The notes: generated by a model from the letters alone, not told the origin. Positions 26,838 through 36,173 are shown, numbered from the stretch's first letter. The stretch: DNA of 64,000 nt from Fibrobacterota bacterium (GCA_028287465.1 JAQBPO010000012.1:25857-89856); one strand, 5' to 3'. Program-made: numbers and translations.

Positions 26838-28073
26838 ATGGCAAACCCAATAGTCGGATTGGACATCGGCACCACCAAGATCGGCGTAATCATCGGCGAG
26901 GTGGATGCGAACGGCCAATTGAAAATCGTAGGCGTGGGCACCAGCCCCAGCGAAGGCCTGCGAAAGGGCGTGGTGGTCAACATCGAGAAGACCGTGAAGA
27001 GCATCCATCGCGCGGTCGAGGAAGCCGAGCTGATGGCCGGTGTCGACGTGGTGGAAGTCTTCGTGGGCATCGCCGGGGACCATATCCGCTCCATCAACAG
27101 CAGGGGCGTGATTGCCGTATCGCGCACGGACAATGAGATCACCCGCCAGGACGTGGCCCGCGTGATCGAAGCCGCCCGCGCCGTGGCCATCCCCATGGAC
27201 AGGGAGATGCTGCATGTCATCCCGCAGGAATTCATCGTCGACGATCAGCCCGGCATCAAGGACCCCGTCGGGATGTCCGGCGTGCGCCTGGAAGGCGACG
27301 TCCATATCGTGACCGGAGCCATCACCTCCGCGCAGAACATCTACAAGAGCGTCGAGAAGGCCGGCCTCAAGGTCGCGGACATCGTTCTCGAGCCCCTGGC
27401 CTCCTCCTACTCGGTACTCGAGGACGACGAGCGCGAGCTCGGCGCCGCCGTGATCGATATGGGCGGCGGCACCACCGACCTCATCGTCTTCATCGAGGAC
27501 AGCGTCCGCCATACCGCCAGCATCGGGCTGGGCGGCAAGAACGTGACCAACGACCTGGCCATCGGCATCCGGACCCCCCTGGAGCGCGCCGAAGAGATCA
27601 AGCGGAACCACGGCACCTGCCTTCGCAGCGGCCTGGAGAACTCGGAATACATCGCCGTTCCCGGAGTGGGCGGCCGCGAGCAGCGCGAGGTGAGCCGCGC
27701 GGTGCTGGCATCCATCATCGAGCCGCGCATGAGGGAGATCTTCACCCTGATCATGCGCGAGCTCCAGAAGAACCACTACCTCGACATGCTCGGGGCGGGC
27801 GTGGTACTGACCGGCGGCGGCGCCCTCATGCATGGGGCCGTGGAGTTGGCTGAGCAGGTTTTCGGTATGCCGGTGAAGCTGGGGATTCCCAAGGGTTTCG
27901 GCGGTTTGGTGGACTCGGTAGCGACGCCCGTGCATGCCACGGGAGTGGGCCTGGTCCAATACGGCGTCATGCGCTCCAGCCAGAACCGGGACGAACAGGC
28001 GTTCGTGCAGGGCAGCGACAGGTTCAAAGAGATTTTGCGTAAGATGACCGATTGGGTCAAACAATACGTATGA
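26838..28073 (+). CDS. ftsA: Cell division protein FtsA
   Basis: FtsA is an actin-like ATPase that tethers FtsZ to the membrane. I choose ATG 26838 (MANPIVGLDIGTTK...) over an in-frame TTG at 26823 because a strong AAGGAGA lies 6 nt upstream of it. The 411 residues show phosphate-1 motif GLDIGTTKIG, the SHS2 (1C) domain after about residue 85, phosphate-2 motif AAVIDMGGGTTDL, and adenosine motif LTGGGALM. The C-terminal EILRKMTDWVKQYV is the expected membrane-targeting amphipathic helix. Confidence 0.97.
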   Translation: MANPIVGLDIGTTKIGVIIGEVDANGQLKIVGVGTSPSEGLRKGVVVNIEKTVKSIHRAVEEAELMAGVDVVEVFVGIAGDHIRSINSRGVIAVSRTDNEITRQDVARVIEAARAVAIPMDREMLHVIPQEFIVDDQPGIKDPVGMSGVRLEGDVHIVTGAITSAQNIYKSVEKAGLKVADIVLEPLASSYSVLEDDERELGAAVIDMGGGTTDLIVFIEDSVRHTASIGLGGKNVTNDLAIGIRTPLERAEEIKRNHGTCLRSGLENSEYIAVPGVGGREQREVSRAVLASIIEPRMREIFTLIMRELQKNHYLDMLGAGVVLTGGGALMHGAVELAEQVFGMPVKLGIPKGFGGLVDSVATPVHATGVGLVQYGVMRSSQNRDEQAFVQGSDRFKEILRKMTDWVKQYV

Positions 28074-28172
28074 GAATGGCGAAGGAAGATAATGTAAGCG
28101 AGGAGCGTGGAGTGTGCGGCAACTCCAGAGCGGCGAGCCTGCTTAAAACCTTTAAGGGCAAGGAGATTTAAC

Positions 28173-29645
28173 ATGGTTTTTTCATTCGACGACAGCGTCA
28201 AGACGGTGGCCAAGCTGAAGGTGGTGGGCGTCGGCGGAGCCGGCGGCAACGCCATCAACCGCATGGTCACTTCCGGCCTGCAAGGGGTTGAGTTCATTGC
28301 CGTTAACACGGATGCGATGGCCCTGGAGCACAACCGGGCGGACATCAAGATCCAGATCGGCACCAAGCTGACCGGCGGCCTCGGAGCCGGGGCGAATCCC
28401 TCCGTGGGCAACATGTCCATGCAGGAGGATCGCGAACGCGTGCGCGCCCAGCTCGAAGGCGCGGACATGGTCTTCATCGCGGCAGGCATGGGCGGCGGAA
28501 CCGGTACCGGTGCCGCTCCGGTCGTGGCCGAGATTGCCCGCGAGATGGGCATCCTGACGGTCGCGGTCGTGACCAAGCCCTTCCTGTGGGAAGGCCCCGT
28601 TCGCGACAAGAACGCCACCGGCGGCCTGGATCTGCTCCGCAAGAACGTGGACACGGTCATCGTGGTCCCGAACCAGAAGCTGCTCTCCGTCGTCTCCAAG
28701 ACCACGCCCCTGCGTGAAGCCTTCAAGATGGCCGATGACATCCTGAGCTCGGCCACCCGCGGCATCTCCGAAATAATCCTCAAGCACGGCGATATCCAGG
28801 TCGACTTCGCCGACGTGCGCGCCATCATGTCCCAGGGCGGGGACGCCCTGATGGGCACCGGCCATGCCAGCGGCGAGAATCGCGCCACCATCGCCGCGGA
28901 CCGCGCCATCCATTCGCCCCTCCTCGACAATGTCAGCATCGCCGGCGCCACCGGCGTGCTGGTGAACATCACCGGCGGGGACGACCTCGGCATCATGGAG
29001 GTCAACGACGCCATGAATTTCATCTACGAGGCCGTAGGCACCGAGACCCAGGCGAATATCATCTTCGGAACCGTCATCAACCCGGATTTCAAGGACGAGA
29101 TCGCCATCACCGTCATCGCTACCGGCTTCGGCCAGGTGCATACGCCCAAGCAGTTCGGCCCAAAGCTCACCGCCGGCCTGGACAACAAGCGCCCCGCTCC
29201 TTCGTATCCGACCTACGCTGAACCCAAGCAGCCCATCGTAGAGCCGTTCAAGGACATGGGCTATGACCGCCCCGCCGCCCAGCCGGAACGCGTGGTCCTG
29301 CCCGAGCGGGTCGTGCCTCCGGAACGCCTGGCCCCGCCCGAGCGCGTGGTGGGCTTCCAGGATCGCATCATCGATCGGTCGCCGAAGGCTCCCGAAGAAA
29401 ACCCGCCGGCGCGCGCGCCCTTCGCACGGCCCGCTCCCGGTCCGGTACCCGGCAAGGCCGGTTTCGGCCATGTGGCCCCGGCCCCGCGGGACGACGAGAA
29501 CCGCGTCCTGTTCAACGACAGCGCGGATCAGCAGCCCCGCAAGTTCGGCACCTCGGCGCAGCCCCCTCAGAAGGGCCGCTACAAGGACCTGGATCCGGAC
29601 ATCGATTACGAGACCCCGGCCTTCCTCCGCAACCAGGCGGACTAG
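28173..29645 (+). CDS. ftsZ: Cell division protein FtsZ
   Basis: FtsZ is the tubulin-like GTPase that forms the Z-ring. ATG 28173 (MVFSFDDSVKTVAKLK...) is preceded by AAGGAG; a longer in-frame start at 28107 lacks support. The 490-residue protein has VVGVGGAGGNAINRM, the GTP signature GGGTGTGAAPV, and the T7 synergy loop VDFADVRAIM. The globular domain ends near residue 320 and is followed by an unusually long Pro/Arg/Glu-rich linker with PERVV-type repeats. It ends in the conserved peptide DIDYETPAFLRNQ that binds FtsA. A strong terminator closes the operon. Confidence 0.98.
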   Translation: MVFSFDDSVKTVAKLKVVGVGGAGGNAINRMVTSGLQGVEFIAVNTDAMALEHNRADIKIQIGTKLTGGLGAGANPSVGNMSMQEDRERVRAQLEGADMVFIAAGMGGGTGTGAAPVVAEIAREMGILTVAVVTKPFLWEGPVRDKNATGGLDLLRKNVDTVIVVPNQKLLSVVSKTTPLREAFKMADDILSSATRGISEIILKHGDIQVDFADVRAIMSQGGDALMGTGHASGENRATIAADRAIHSPLLDNVSIAGATGVLVNITGGDDLGIMEVNDAMNFIYEAVGTETQANIIFGTVINPDFKDEIAITVIATGFGQVHTPKQFGPKLTAGLDNKRPAPSYPTYAEPKQPIVEPFKDMGYDRPAAQPERVVLPERVVPPERLAPPERVVGFQDRIIDRSPKAPEENPPARAPFARPAPGPVPGKAGFGHVAPAPRDDENRVLFNDSADQQPRKFGTSAQPPQKGRYKDLDPDIDYETPAFLRNQAD

Positions 29646-29684
29646 CCTTCCGGCCTCCGAATCCCGCCTTCCTCGCCCTTTTCC

Positions 29685-29715
29685 GGCCGCCCTCCCAAGA
29701 GGGCGGCCTTTTTTT
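29685..29715 (+). terminator. Rho-independent terminator of the dcw operon
   Basis: A perfect 10-bp stem (GGCCGCCCTC / GAGGGCGGCC, loop CCAA) is followed by seven T residues, 39 bp after the ftsZ stop. Confidence 0.95.
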
Positions 29716-29836
29716 CGGGTTCCCGCGAGGCAAAAAGGGGATGCCCGCCCGAGGCGGTTTCCCGGGACCGCGAGGAGGCGCCGGCGGAATGCCCCGCCGT
29801 CTGCCCAAGGCGCCCTTTCCTATATTCTCCTGAGCC

Positions 29837-30997
29837 ATGCCCCTTCCCATCCAACTCTACGTCCATGTCCCCTTTTGCGAGAAGAAGTGCCATTATTGCG
29901 ACTTCGCCAGCTGGGAACTGCCTGCGGTCCAGCAACGCCGATGGACGGAGATCATCCTGAAGGAACTGGCCGCGCGCGCTCCCATGGCCCAGGGCCGTCC
30001 AGTAGACACGGTTTTCTTCGGGGGCGGCACGCCGTCCCTGCTGGCCACGGAATTCCTGGAACGCATCCTGGCGGAAATCCGCTCCCTGTACGACCTCTCG
30101 CGGATGCGGGAGATGTCCATCGAATGCAATCCCAGCAGCCTGAAGAAGGACAAACTGGACCTCTACCATAGGCTCGGATTCACGCGCATGAGCATCGGGA
30201 TCCAGAGCTTCCACGCGGATGAATTGACGCGCCTGGGCCGCGTGCATACGCCGGAAACGGCCAGGCTGGCCCTGGAGACCGTGGGAGCCGATGGCCGCTT
30301 CCAGTTCAGCGGCGATCTGATTTTCGGGGTACCGGGCCAGACGGAGGCGGCCTTCCTCGCGAGCCTGGCGGCCCTTTTGGAGTACGATACCGATCACGTA
30401 TCCTTCTACGGCCTGACCATCGAGGACGGGACCGAGTTCGCGAAGCAACAGGCCTCCGGCGCCCTCATCATGCCCGAAGACGGTATCTACAACGGCATGT
30501 ACACCGCCGGCGTTGAGCTTCTGCGCAGCCGCGGCTACGAGCGCTACGAAGTGTCGAACTTTTCCAAACCGGGCCGCCCCAGCCTGCACAACCAGGGCTA
30601 TTGGAACGGGGTCGAATACCTGGCTTTCGGACCGGGGGCGCATAGCTTCTTCTCGGGAATCCGGGCGGTTTCGCCGCGGTCCTTCGAAGGGTACCTGGAG
30701 TGGGGCGCGCGCGGCTTCGACGATGCTTCCTGCGTGCGGGAGGAGCTGACCGTCGAAAACCTTTTTTCCGAAGCGGTACTTCTCGGCCTGCGCCAGGCGG
30801 ATGGGGTGGACCTCGATCGCATCCGCGGCTTGGGATACGTTTTCCCTCCCGAAGTGCTGGCCAAATGGGAGAAGGTGGGGATGCTGGCCCGGGAAGGGCG
30901 GGTCATCCGCCTGATCGATGAGGGTTGGCTGTTCCTCGACGAGATCAGTTCCGATCTGCTCGCGCGCGCGAACCCCGCCGCTACCGTTCCATCCTAG
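29837..30997 (+). CDS. hemW: HemW-type radical SAM protein
   Basis: This is a radical SAM enzyme of the HemN-like family; HemW is a heme chaperone rather than a true coproporphyrinogen oxidase. The 386-residue length fits HemW. The cluster motif CEKKCHYC (CxxxCxxC) starts at about residue 14 after the typical YVHVPF, and GGGTPSLL, SIGIQSF and GDLIFGVPGQTE follow. No additional HemN-specific N-terminal Cys is seen. The C-terminal HemN domain contains SNFSKPGRPSLHNQGYW. A TATATT box lies only 10 nt before ATG 29837 and no Shine-Dalgarno is present, suggesting a leaderless mRNA. Confidence 0.94.
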   Translation: MPLPIQLYVHVPFCEKKCHYCDFASWELPAVQQRRWTEIILKELAARAPMAQGRPVDTVFFGGGTPSLLATEFLERILAEIRSLYDLSRMREMSIECNPSSLKKDKLDLYHRLGFTRMSIGIQSFHADELTRLGRVHTPETARLALETVGADGRFQFSGDLIFGVPGQTEAAFLASLAALLEYDTDHVSFYGLTIEDGTEFAKQQASGALIMPEDGIYNGMYTAGVELLRSRGYERYEVSNFSKPGRPSLHNQGYWNGVEYLAFGPGAHSFFSGIRAVSPRSFEGYLEWGARGFDDASCVREELTVENLFSEAVLLGLRQADGVDLDRIRGLGYVFPPEVLAKWEKVGMLAREGRVIRLIDEGWLFLDEISSDLLARANPAATVPS

Positions 30998-31047
30998 GAC
31001 GGAAGGGCCATCCTAGGGCGTCGGGTTGCCCGGCGGACGCTTGCCGA

Positions 31048-31812
31048 TCAAGCCTCGCAGATGAACTTGGGCGTATAGTCCAGGAAGTCGCACGAAACCA
31101 GGTGATAGACCACCCCTTGCAAATCCCCGAACGCGCTTTCCTGCATGGTCTTCTTCACCGAGTGGAGATGCCCGAAAATCACGTGCCTGGCGCCCGTTTC
31201 CGCGTAGATGGCCGAGGCGCGCGAAGGCTTGAGCAGATGATCCAGGGGCGGATAGTGGCTGAGGCCGATGCGTACTCCGGGCAGGTCCGTGGGAATGGAG
31301 TCCGCGGACAGTTTGAGGCGCATGAGCTCCCTATCGTAGATGCGCTCCTGCTCGGCCAGATCGCCGCCGCTCTTCACTCCCGGGATGGAGCCCTTCTTGG
31401 GATCCCATTCGATGAGATCGAAAACGGAATACTCCTGTGTATCCCACATGCGGGAGCCGAAAAAGACGTACGGCCCGATCTTGACGTGGTTGTTCTGGAT
31501 GAAAGAGATGCTAGGCGGCAATTCCCTTTCCATCAGGGCCGCGGAGGGCCACCAGATATCATGGTTGCCGCGCAAGATGACCTTGCGGCCGGGCAGTTCC
31601 CCCAGCCAGCGGAGATCCTCCAGGGCCGCCTCGAACTTCTTGGCCCAGCTCAGATCCCCCGTTACCGCCACCACATCATCGGCACCTACGAGGCGCTCCC
31701 AATTGGCCTTGATCTTGTCGGGATGGCGCACCCATTCCGGGCCGAACCGATCCATGGATTTGCCGGGCACGCCGAAGGAGAGATGCGGGTCGGAAAGGGC
31801 AAAAAGCTTCAT
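31048..31812 (-). CDS. Metallophosphoesterase
   Basis: This is a calcineurin-like phosphoesterase of 254 residues. I start at ATG 31812 (MKLFALSDPHLSF...), which places the first metal motif DPHL at residues 8-11. GDLSW, GNHDIWW and the distal FGHLHS complete the metal-binding set; IRIGLSHYPP supplies another histidine. A longer frame to 31908 only adds a non-conserved stretch. The family hydrolyses phosphodiesters or phosphomonoesters; the substrate here is not apparent. It is transcribed alone, divergent from the following secreted protein. Confidence 0.9.
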   Translation of the reverse strand: MKLFALSDPHLSFGVPGKSMDRFGPEWVRHPDKIKANWERLVGADDVVAVTGDLSWAKKFEAALEDLRWLGELPGRKVILRGNHDIWWPSAALMERELPPSISFIQNNHVKIGPYVFFGSRMWDTQEYSVFDLIEWDPKKGSIPGVKSGGDLAEQERIYDRELMRLKLSADSIPTDLPGVRIGLSHYPPLDHLLKPSRASAIYAETGARHVIFGHLHSVKKTMQESAFGDLQGVVYHLVSCDFLDYTPKFICEA

Positions 31813-31956
31813 ATACGAAAGGTAGATCCCCGGGGAAAATAACAGATTGGACGGAATATTAACAAAGTCATCAGTTCCAAGGAACAAGATATTAAACGGC
31901 GGACACATCTTTTACCCGTCGCAAGTGGGTAAACTCGGGGAATCAGGAGAGAACGG

Positions 31957-33180
31957 ATGCATCCCAGTATTTTGAAAAGCGCCTTTTACCCAGGGACGGT
32001 ATCGGCCGGATTGGCCGTCCTTGCGACCCTGCTCATGCCGGGACCGTCGGCGGCCGCCACCGCCTTCAAATGGACCGGGGGCAAGCAACCAGGCAAGATC
32101 ACCACTCCCAGGACAGGCCAGGTGAATATCGGCGAGTTCATCAATCTGGGCGGCAAGGAAGAGTGGGGGAACGTCATCTATAACGTGGCCAACAAATTCC
32201 CGGGTTCCAAGCCCTGGATCACCTGGGGCGTGGGGGCCTGGCCCGAGCACAACGCCCCGCTCACCGATGACAAACATGAGGAATACCTGACCTACCTGGA
32301 CGGCCTGGGGGTGGAGGTATTCCTGGAGGTGAGACCGGGATCGGCCAACGTCGTAAGCCTCATCGACACCTATATGAAGAAGTACTCCAAGCATCCCAGC
32401 ATCAAGGGATTCGGGGTGGATCTGGAGTTCTATGCCTGGAAGGGCAACAAGGACGATGATGCCAAGGCGATGGACGACAAGCTGAAGTCCTTCAACCCGG
32501 CCTACCGGCTATTCTTCAAGCATTGGGAAGCGGGCAACATGCCGAAGTACCGCGGCAAAGGGGACATGATCTTCTTTTCCACGAGTTCGGAATCCTCCCC
32601 GGCCACCTTGATCAAAGGGCATGCGGATTTCTGCAATACCTTCGCCCCGGGCGGCGTTCCCACCGCGGCTTGCGGGTTCCAGATCGGATATCCCGCCGAT
32701 GAGCCCTTGGGCAACGACCATGTCCACAACGGACCCTACGACGGCTGGTCCAGCTTCAAGGATCCGATCAAGGAATGGGGCGATGGTCTGCTGAAGGCGA
32801 TCACGAGCAATACCCAGGAGCTCGGATTCGTCTGGGTTACGGTCAAGTCCGAACGGATCCCTTGGGATCTCACCAAAGGAGCGAACATCCCGACCTTCGT
32901 GGCCGCGACCTCGCCGTTCCAAGGCCGGTTCTTGCGGGTGGAACGGAACGGATCCCGGCTGACCCTGAGGCTTTCGGATGGCGCCGCCCTGGTGGTCCCT
33001 TCCGCGGCGGACATCCTGGGCCGCAAGGTGACCCTGGGAGGTGCGGCCGGACCGGCGAGCGGGCGATACTTCCTGGCAGCAGGCGTCGAAACCGGGGCAA
33101 AGTCCGGAACCGCGCCCAGGAAGGGCATGGACGCCTCCGAGGTCTCAACCGCCAGGCCCGCCTTTACGGCCTTGGACTGA
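31957..33180 (+). CDS. Secreted GH18-like TIM-barrel protein, substrate unknown
   Basis: This is a 407-residue exported protein with an N-terminal signal peptide (hydrophobic stretch about 17-35, cleavage near SAAA). The body looks like a TIM barrel. IKGFGVDLEFY (about residues 148-158) resembles the GH18 barrel strand that ends in the catalytic Glu (DxxDxDxE), but with fewer acids: VDLEF keeps one Asp and one Glu. GDMIFFSTSSES and GFVWVTVKSE look like later strands. The last 90 residues form a separate beta-rich region reminiscent of a degenerate C-terminal sorting domain (RFLRVERNGSRLTLRL, GRYFLAAG). AGGAGAG precedes the start. Glycosidase activity is inferred, not shown. Confidence 0.75.
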   Translation: MHPSILKSAFYPGTVSAGLAVLATLLMPGPSAAATAFKWTGGKQPGKITTPRTGQVNIGEFINLGGKEEWGNVIYNVANKFPGSKPWITWGVGAWPEHNAPLTDDKHEEYLTYLDGLGVEVFLEVRPGSANVVSLIDTYMKKYSKHPSIKGFGVDLEFYAWKGNKDDDAKAMDDKLKSFNPAYRLFFKHWEAGNMPKYRGKGDMIFFSTSSESSPATLIKGHADFCNTFAPGGVPTAACGFQIGYPADEPLGNDHVHNGPYDGWSSFKDPIKEWGDGLLKAITSNTQELGFVWVTVKSERIPWDLTKGANIPTFVAATSPFQGRFLRVERNGSRLTLRLSDGAALVVPSAADILGRKVTLGGAAGPASGRYFLAAGVETGAKSGTAPRKGMDASEVSTARPAFTALD

Positions 33181-33375
33181 GCAATCCCCCTCAATCCGGG
33201 GCCTGGGACCGTTTCAGGCGGGTCCTACGCTCCGATGCCCCGGCGGCCCTACCCGCACGCCGGGGCCCTTCCTTTCCCTGTTCCACGCCCGCCCTTCCCT
33301 TGGCTTGCTACTTTTCCCATACTGATCTGGACCTTCCGTTCAGCGCCGCGGCCGCGCCCGGAGGAAATGGAATCG

Positions 33376-34611
33376 ATGGGACCCATGGCTCAATCCGGCT
33401 TTCCCGACCGCATGATATTCCATGTGGACATGGATGCGTTCTACGCCTCGGTGGAACAGCTAGAGAATCCGGCCTTGCGCGGCAAACCCGTGATCGTCGG
33501 CGGCGTCGACTCCAATCGCGGCGTGGTTTCGTCCGCCTCGTACGAGGCCCGCCTCTTCGGCGTGCATTCGGCCATGCCGGTCATGCAGGCCCGCAAGCGT
33601 TGCCCCCACGGCATCTTCGTTCCCGGCCGGCATTCCCTCTACGGAGATTATTCCCGGCGCCTGATGGACGTGTTTTCCGAATTCTCCCCTTCCCTGGAGC
33701 AGGTTTCCGTCGACGAAGCCTTCCTGGACATGACGGGCACGGAAGGCCTTTTCGGGGATGGCGAGGCTGCGGGGCGGAAACTGAAAGCCGCAATCGTCAA
33801 GCGCCTGGGAATCACGGCCTCCGTGGGGGTGGCCGAGAACAAATTCCTCGCGAAACTCGCCTCGGACGCGAAGAAGCCGGACGGCATCGTGGTGGTGAAG
33901 CATGGGGAGGCCCAGGCGTTCCTGGATCCCATGCCGGTCGATCGGTTGTGGGGGGTGGGGAAGAAGACGGTGCTCGAACTCCACCGCGTGGGTTTCTATA
34001 CCATCGCGCAACTTCGTGAACAGGCCCTGGAAACCCTGGTAGGCTACTTCGGGGACAACTTCGCGAACCACCTTTTCGAGCTCTCGCGCGGGCGGGACGA
34101 CCGCGAGATCGTGACCGAGTCGCAGGAGAAGAGCATCTCGCACGAGAGGACCTACGAAACGGACACCGGGGACATGGATGCGATAGCGGCGACCCTCCTG
34201 GATCTTTCGGAGCGGGTGGCGCGCCGGGCCCGCAGGGAAGGCTTCGCCGGCCGCACCGTGACTTTCGTATGGCGGAACCCGGACTTCTCCCGGCAGTCAC
34301 ATGCGCGTTCCCTCCCGGATCCAACCAGCAACAGCCAGGTGATCTACGAGGCGGCCTTGGACCTTTTCCGCGGAATCGCCAAGGCGCGTCCGGACGCCTC
34401 CCGCTCGACCTCCTCTCCGCGCCAGGCCCGCAAGTTCCGCCTCATCGGCGTGCGGCTTTCCAATTTCTCCCAGGACATCCAGCAACAATCGCTTTTCCAA
34501 AACCCCAAATCCGCCTCCAACCTGGACGCGGCCATGGACGCCGTACGGAACAAGTTCGGGGAAAGCGCCATCCGGCGCGCGCGCCTGTCTTCCGCCGACG
34601 AAGAGGAATAG
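33376..34611 (+). CDS. dinB: DNA polymerase IV
   Basis: This is a Y-family translesion polymerase of about 411 residues. I chose ATG 33376 (MGPMAQSGFPDRM...) because GGAGG lies 11 nt upstream; ATG 33367 touches that site and ATG 33385 is also possible. The catalytic motifs HVDMDAFYASVEQ and SVDEAFLDMT carry the metal-binding acids. KFLAKLASDAKKPDG and LWGVGKKT follow, then a little-finger domain with SISHERTYE. The C-terminus ends without a clear clamp-binding motif, although QQSLF (in IQQQSLFQNP) is a good beta-clamp candidate. No SOS (LexA) box is visible upstream. Confidence 0.96.
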   Translation: MGPMAQSGFPDRMIFHVDMDAFYASVEQLENPALRGKPVIVGGVDSNRGVVSSASYEARLFGVHSAMPVMQARKRCPHGIFVPGRHSLYGDYSRRLMDVFSEFSPSLEQVSVDEAFLDMTGTEGLFGDGEAAGRKLKAAIVKRLGITASVGVAENKFLAKLASDAKKPDGIVVVKHGEAQAFLDPMPVDRLWGVGKKTVLELHRVGFYTIAQLREQALETLVGYFGDNFANHLFELSRGRDDREIVTESQEKSISHERTYETDTGDMDAIAATLLDLSERVARRARREGFAGRTVTFVWRNPDFSRQSHARSLPDPTSNSQVIYEAALDLFRGIAKARPDASRSTSSPRQARKFRLIGVRLSNFSQDIQQQSLFQNPKSASNLDAAMDAVRNKFGESAIRRARLSSADEEE

Positions 34612-34654
34612 GCCGTCGAAAGCCTTTCAACGGAAGCCGTGATTCACGATTCCC

Positions 34655-34668
34655 CGATAGCGTTATCG
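34655..34668. promoter_or_regulatory. Palindrome resembling a LacI-family operator
   Basis: CGATA-GCGT-TATCG is a perfect 5-bp inverted repeat whose centre reads AGCGTT, matching the ARCGYT core of LacI/CcpA-type operators. It lies in the 224-bp gap between dinB and the MFS transporter gene, about 170 bp before the transporter start. No LacI-type gene is in the window. Confidence 0.35.
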
Positions 34669-34835
34669 CCTGCGCAAGAAAATATCCTGTCTCCGTCCCC
34701 GCGCGCGTCCGGAGACGGAATGGCCGCCATTCGGCGCGGATTTGGGTTTATTTTTCCCCCCATCCGGGTTACCTTACTCGGGAACCCGGAACAACCGCCG
34801 AAGCGGATCCGGGCATGGCGGTTCCAGAAAGGCGG

Positions 34836-36173
34836 ATGATGAAAACGGAAACCTTGGTTGGGCAAGAGTCCCGGGTAAAAGTCCCGAATGGATTGGAAGG
34901 AAGCGCGAAGTGGATGGCTTTGGCCGCCGCCGTGCTGGGTTGGATGTTCGACGGTCTTGAGATGGGGATATTCCCGCTCGTCGGCCGGCCCGCTTTGACG
35001 GAAATGCTCGGCGGGGCGGATATCGGCCCCTGGTTCGGGCGTATCATCGCCGTGTTCCTGGTCGGCGCCGCGTTCGGCGGGTTCGCCCTGGGCTGGCTCG
35101 GCGATCGCATCGGCCGCACCCGCGCCATGGTCTGGAGCGTGCTCGCCTATTCGGTGTTCTCCGCTCTCGGCGCCGTCGCCACCGCTCCCTGGCATCTGGC
35201 CGTATTCCGCTTCCTGGCCGCCTTGGGCATGGGCGGCCAATGGGCCCTCGGCGTCGCCTTGGTCATGGAAATCTTCCCCAATAAATCCCGTCCCCTCATG
35301 GCCGGCATCATCGGCGCTTCCGCCAACATCGGCTTCCTGCTCATAGCCGTGCTGGCCATCGGTCTCAGTTCCATCCTCGCCGGACTTTCCACCGTCCTGC
35401 ACGGAGTGCTGCCCGACGCATGGGCCACGGTCCTGCTGCAGAACGGCAGCTGGCGCCTGCTCATGATCCTGAGCGGATTCCCGGCCCTGCTCACCTTCCT
35501 CATCCGCGTGTTCGTACCGGAGTCCGAGATGTGGGAGGCGAATTCCAAGAAGGCCGACAGCAAGGTGGGGATCGCCGACCTGTTCAAGAACGGCCTCGGC
35601 AAACACACCGTCCTGGGGGCCGCCCTCGGTGCCGTCGCCTTGATGGGCACCTGGGCTTCGGTGCAATGGATCCCCGCCTGGGCAGGAAAGATCGCGACGG
35701 GCGTTCCCAACGTGGCGGCCAAGGTCCAGATCGCTTCGGCGCTAGGCGCGATCCTGTTCAGCCTCGGCTTCGGCCTGATCGCCGAGAAGTTCAACCGGCG
35801 CAGCGCCTACTTCACCTTGTCATTATTGTCGCTCGTCTCCTGCGCCATCCTCTTCCGTCTCGACATGCGATTCGGCGCCGGATTCCTCTTCTGGACCTTC
35901 TTCGTGGGCGGCATCACCGCCGGCTTCTACGGTCTGCTTCCCCTGTACCTGCCCGAACTGTTCCCCACCCGCGTGCGCGCGATGGGCTCCGGCGTCACCT
36001 TCAATGCCGGCCGGTTCATCGCGGCGGGCGGCGCCATCTACGGGGGCACCATGGTCAAATCCTTCGGGGGCGATATCGCCCGGATGTGCTCGATCGTCAG
36101 CCTGGTCTACGTTCTGGGCCTGGTTCTCATCTGGCTGGCTCCGGAAACCAAGGGCAAGCCGCTGCCGGAATGA
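34836..36173 (+). CDS. MFS transporter (sugar/organic acid porter type)
   Basis: This is a secondary transporter of 445 residues with about 12 membrane helices. Start ATG 34836 (or 34839) follows AAAGG; ATG 34815 is also in frame. MFS motif A is GWLGDRIGRTR between helices 2 and 3. GMGGQWALGVALVMEIFPNKSR and PELFPTRVRAMGSG, plus the terminal PETKGKPLPE, place it in the sugar-porter/aromatic-acid-porter branch. It lies next to a D-apionate lactonase-like gene, so apionate, apionolactone or a related acid is a plausible substrate (inference). A terminator separates the two genes. Confidence 0.9.
   Translation: MMKTETLVGQESRVKVPNGLEGSAKWMALAAAVLGWMFDGLEMGIFPLVGRPALTEMLGGADIGPWFGRIIAVFLVGAAFGGFALGWLGDRIGRTRAMVWSVLAYSVFSALGAVATAPWHLAVFRFLAALGMGGQWALGVALVMEIFPNKSRPLMAGIIGASANIGFLLIAVLAIGLSSILAGLSTVLHGVLPDAWATVLLQNGSWRLLMILSGFPALLTFLIRVFVPESEMWEANSKKADSKVGIADLFKNGLGKHTVLGAALGAVALMGTWASVQWIPAWAGKIATGVPNVAAKVQIASALGAILFSLGFGLIAEKFNRRSAYFTLSLLSLVSCAILFRLDMRFGAGFLFWTFFVGGITAGFYGLLPLYLPELFPTRVRAMGSGVTFNAGRFIAAGGAIYGGTMVKSFGGDIARMCSIVSLVYVLGLVLIWLAPETKGKPLPE

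Noticed and set aside
34269..34835. In-frame extension of the MFS gene into dinB
   Set aside because: No conservation; AAAGG precedes ATG 34836.
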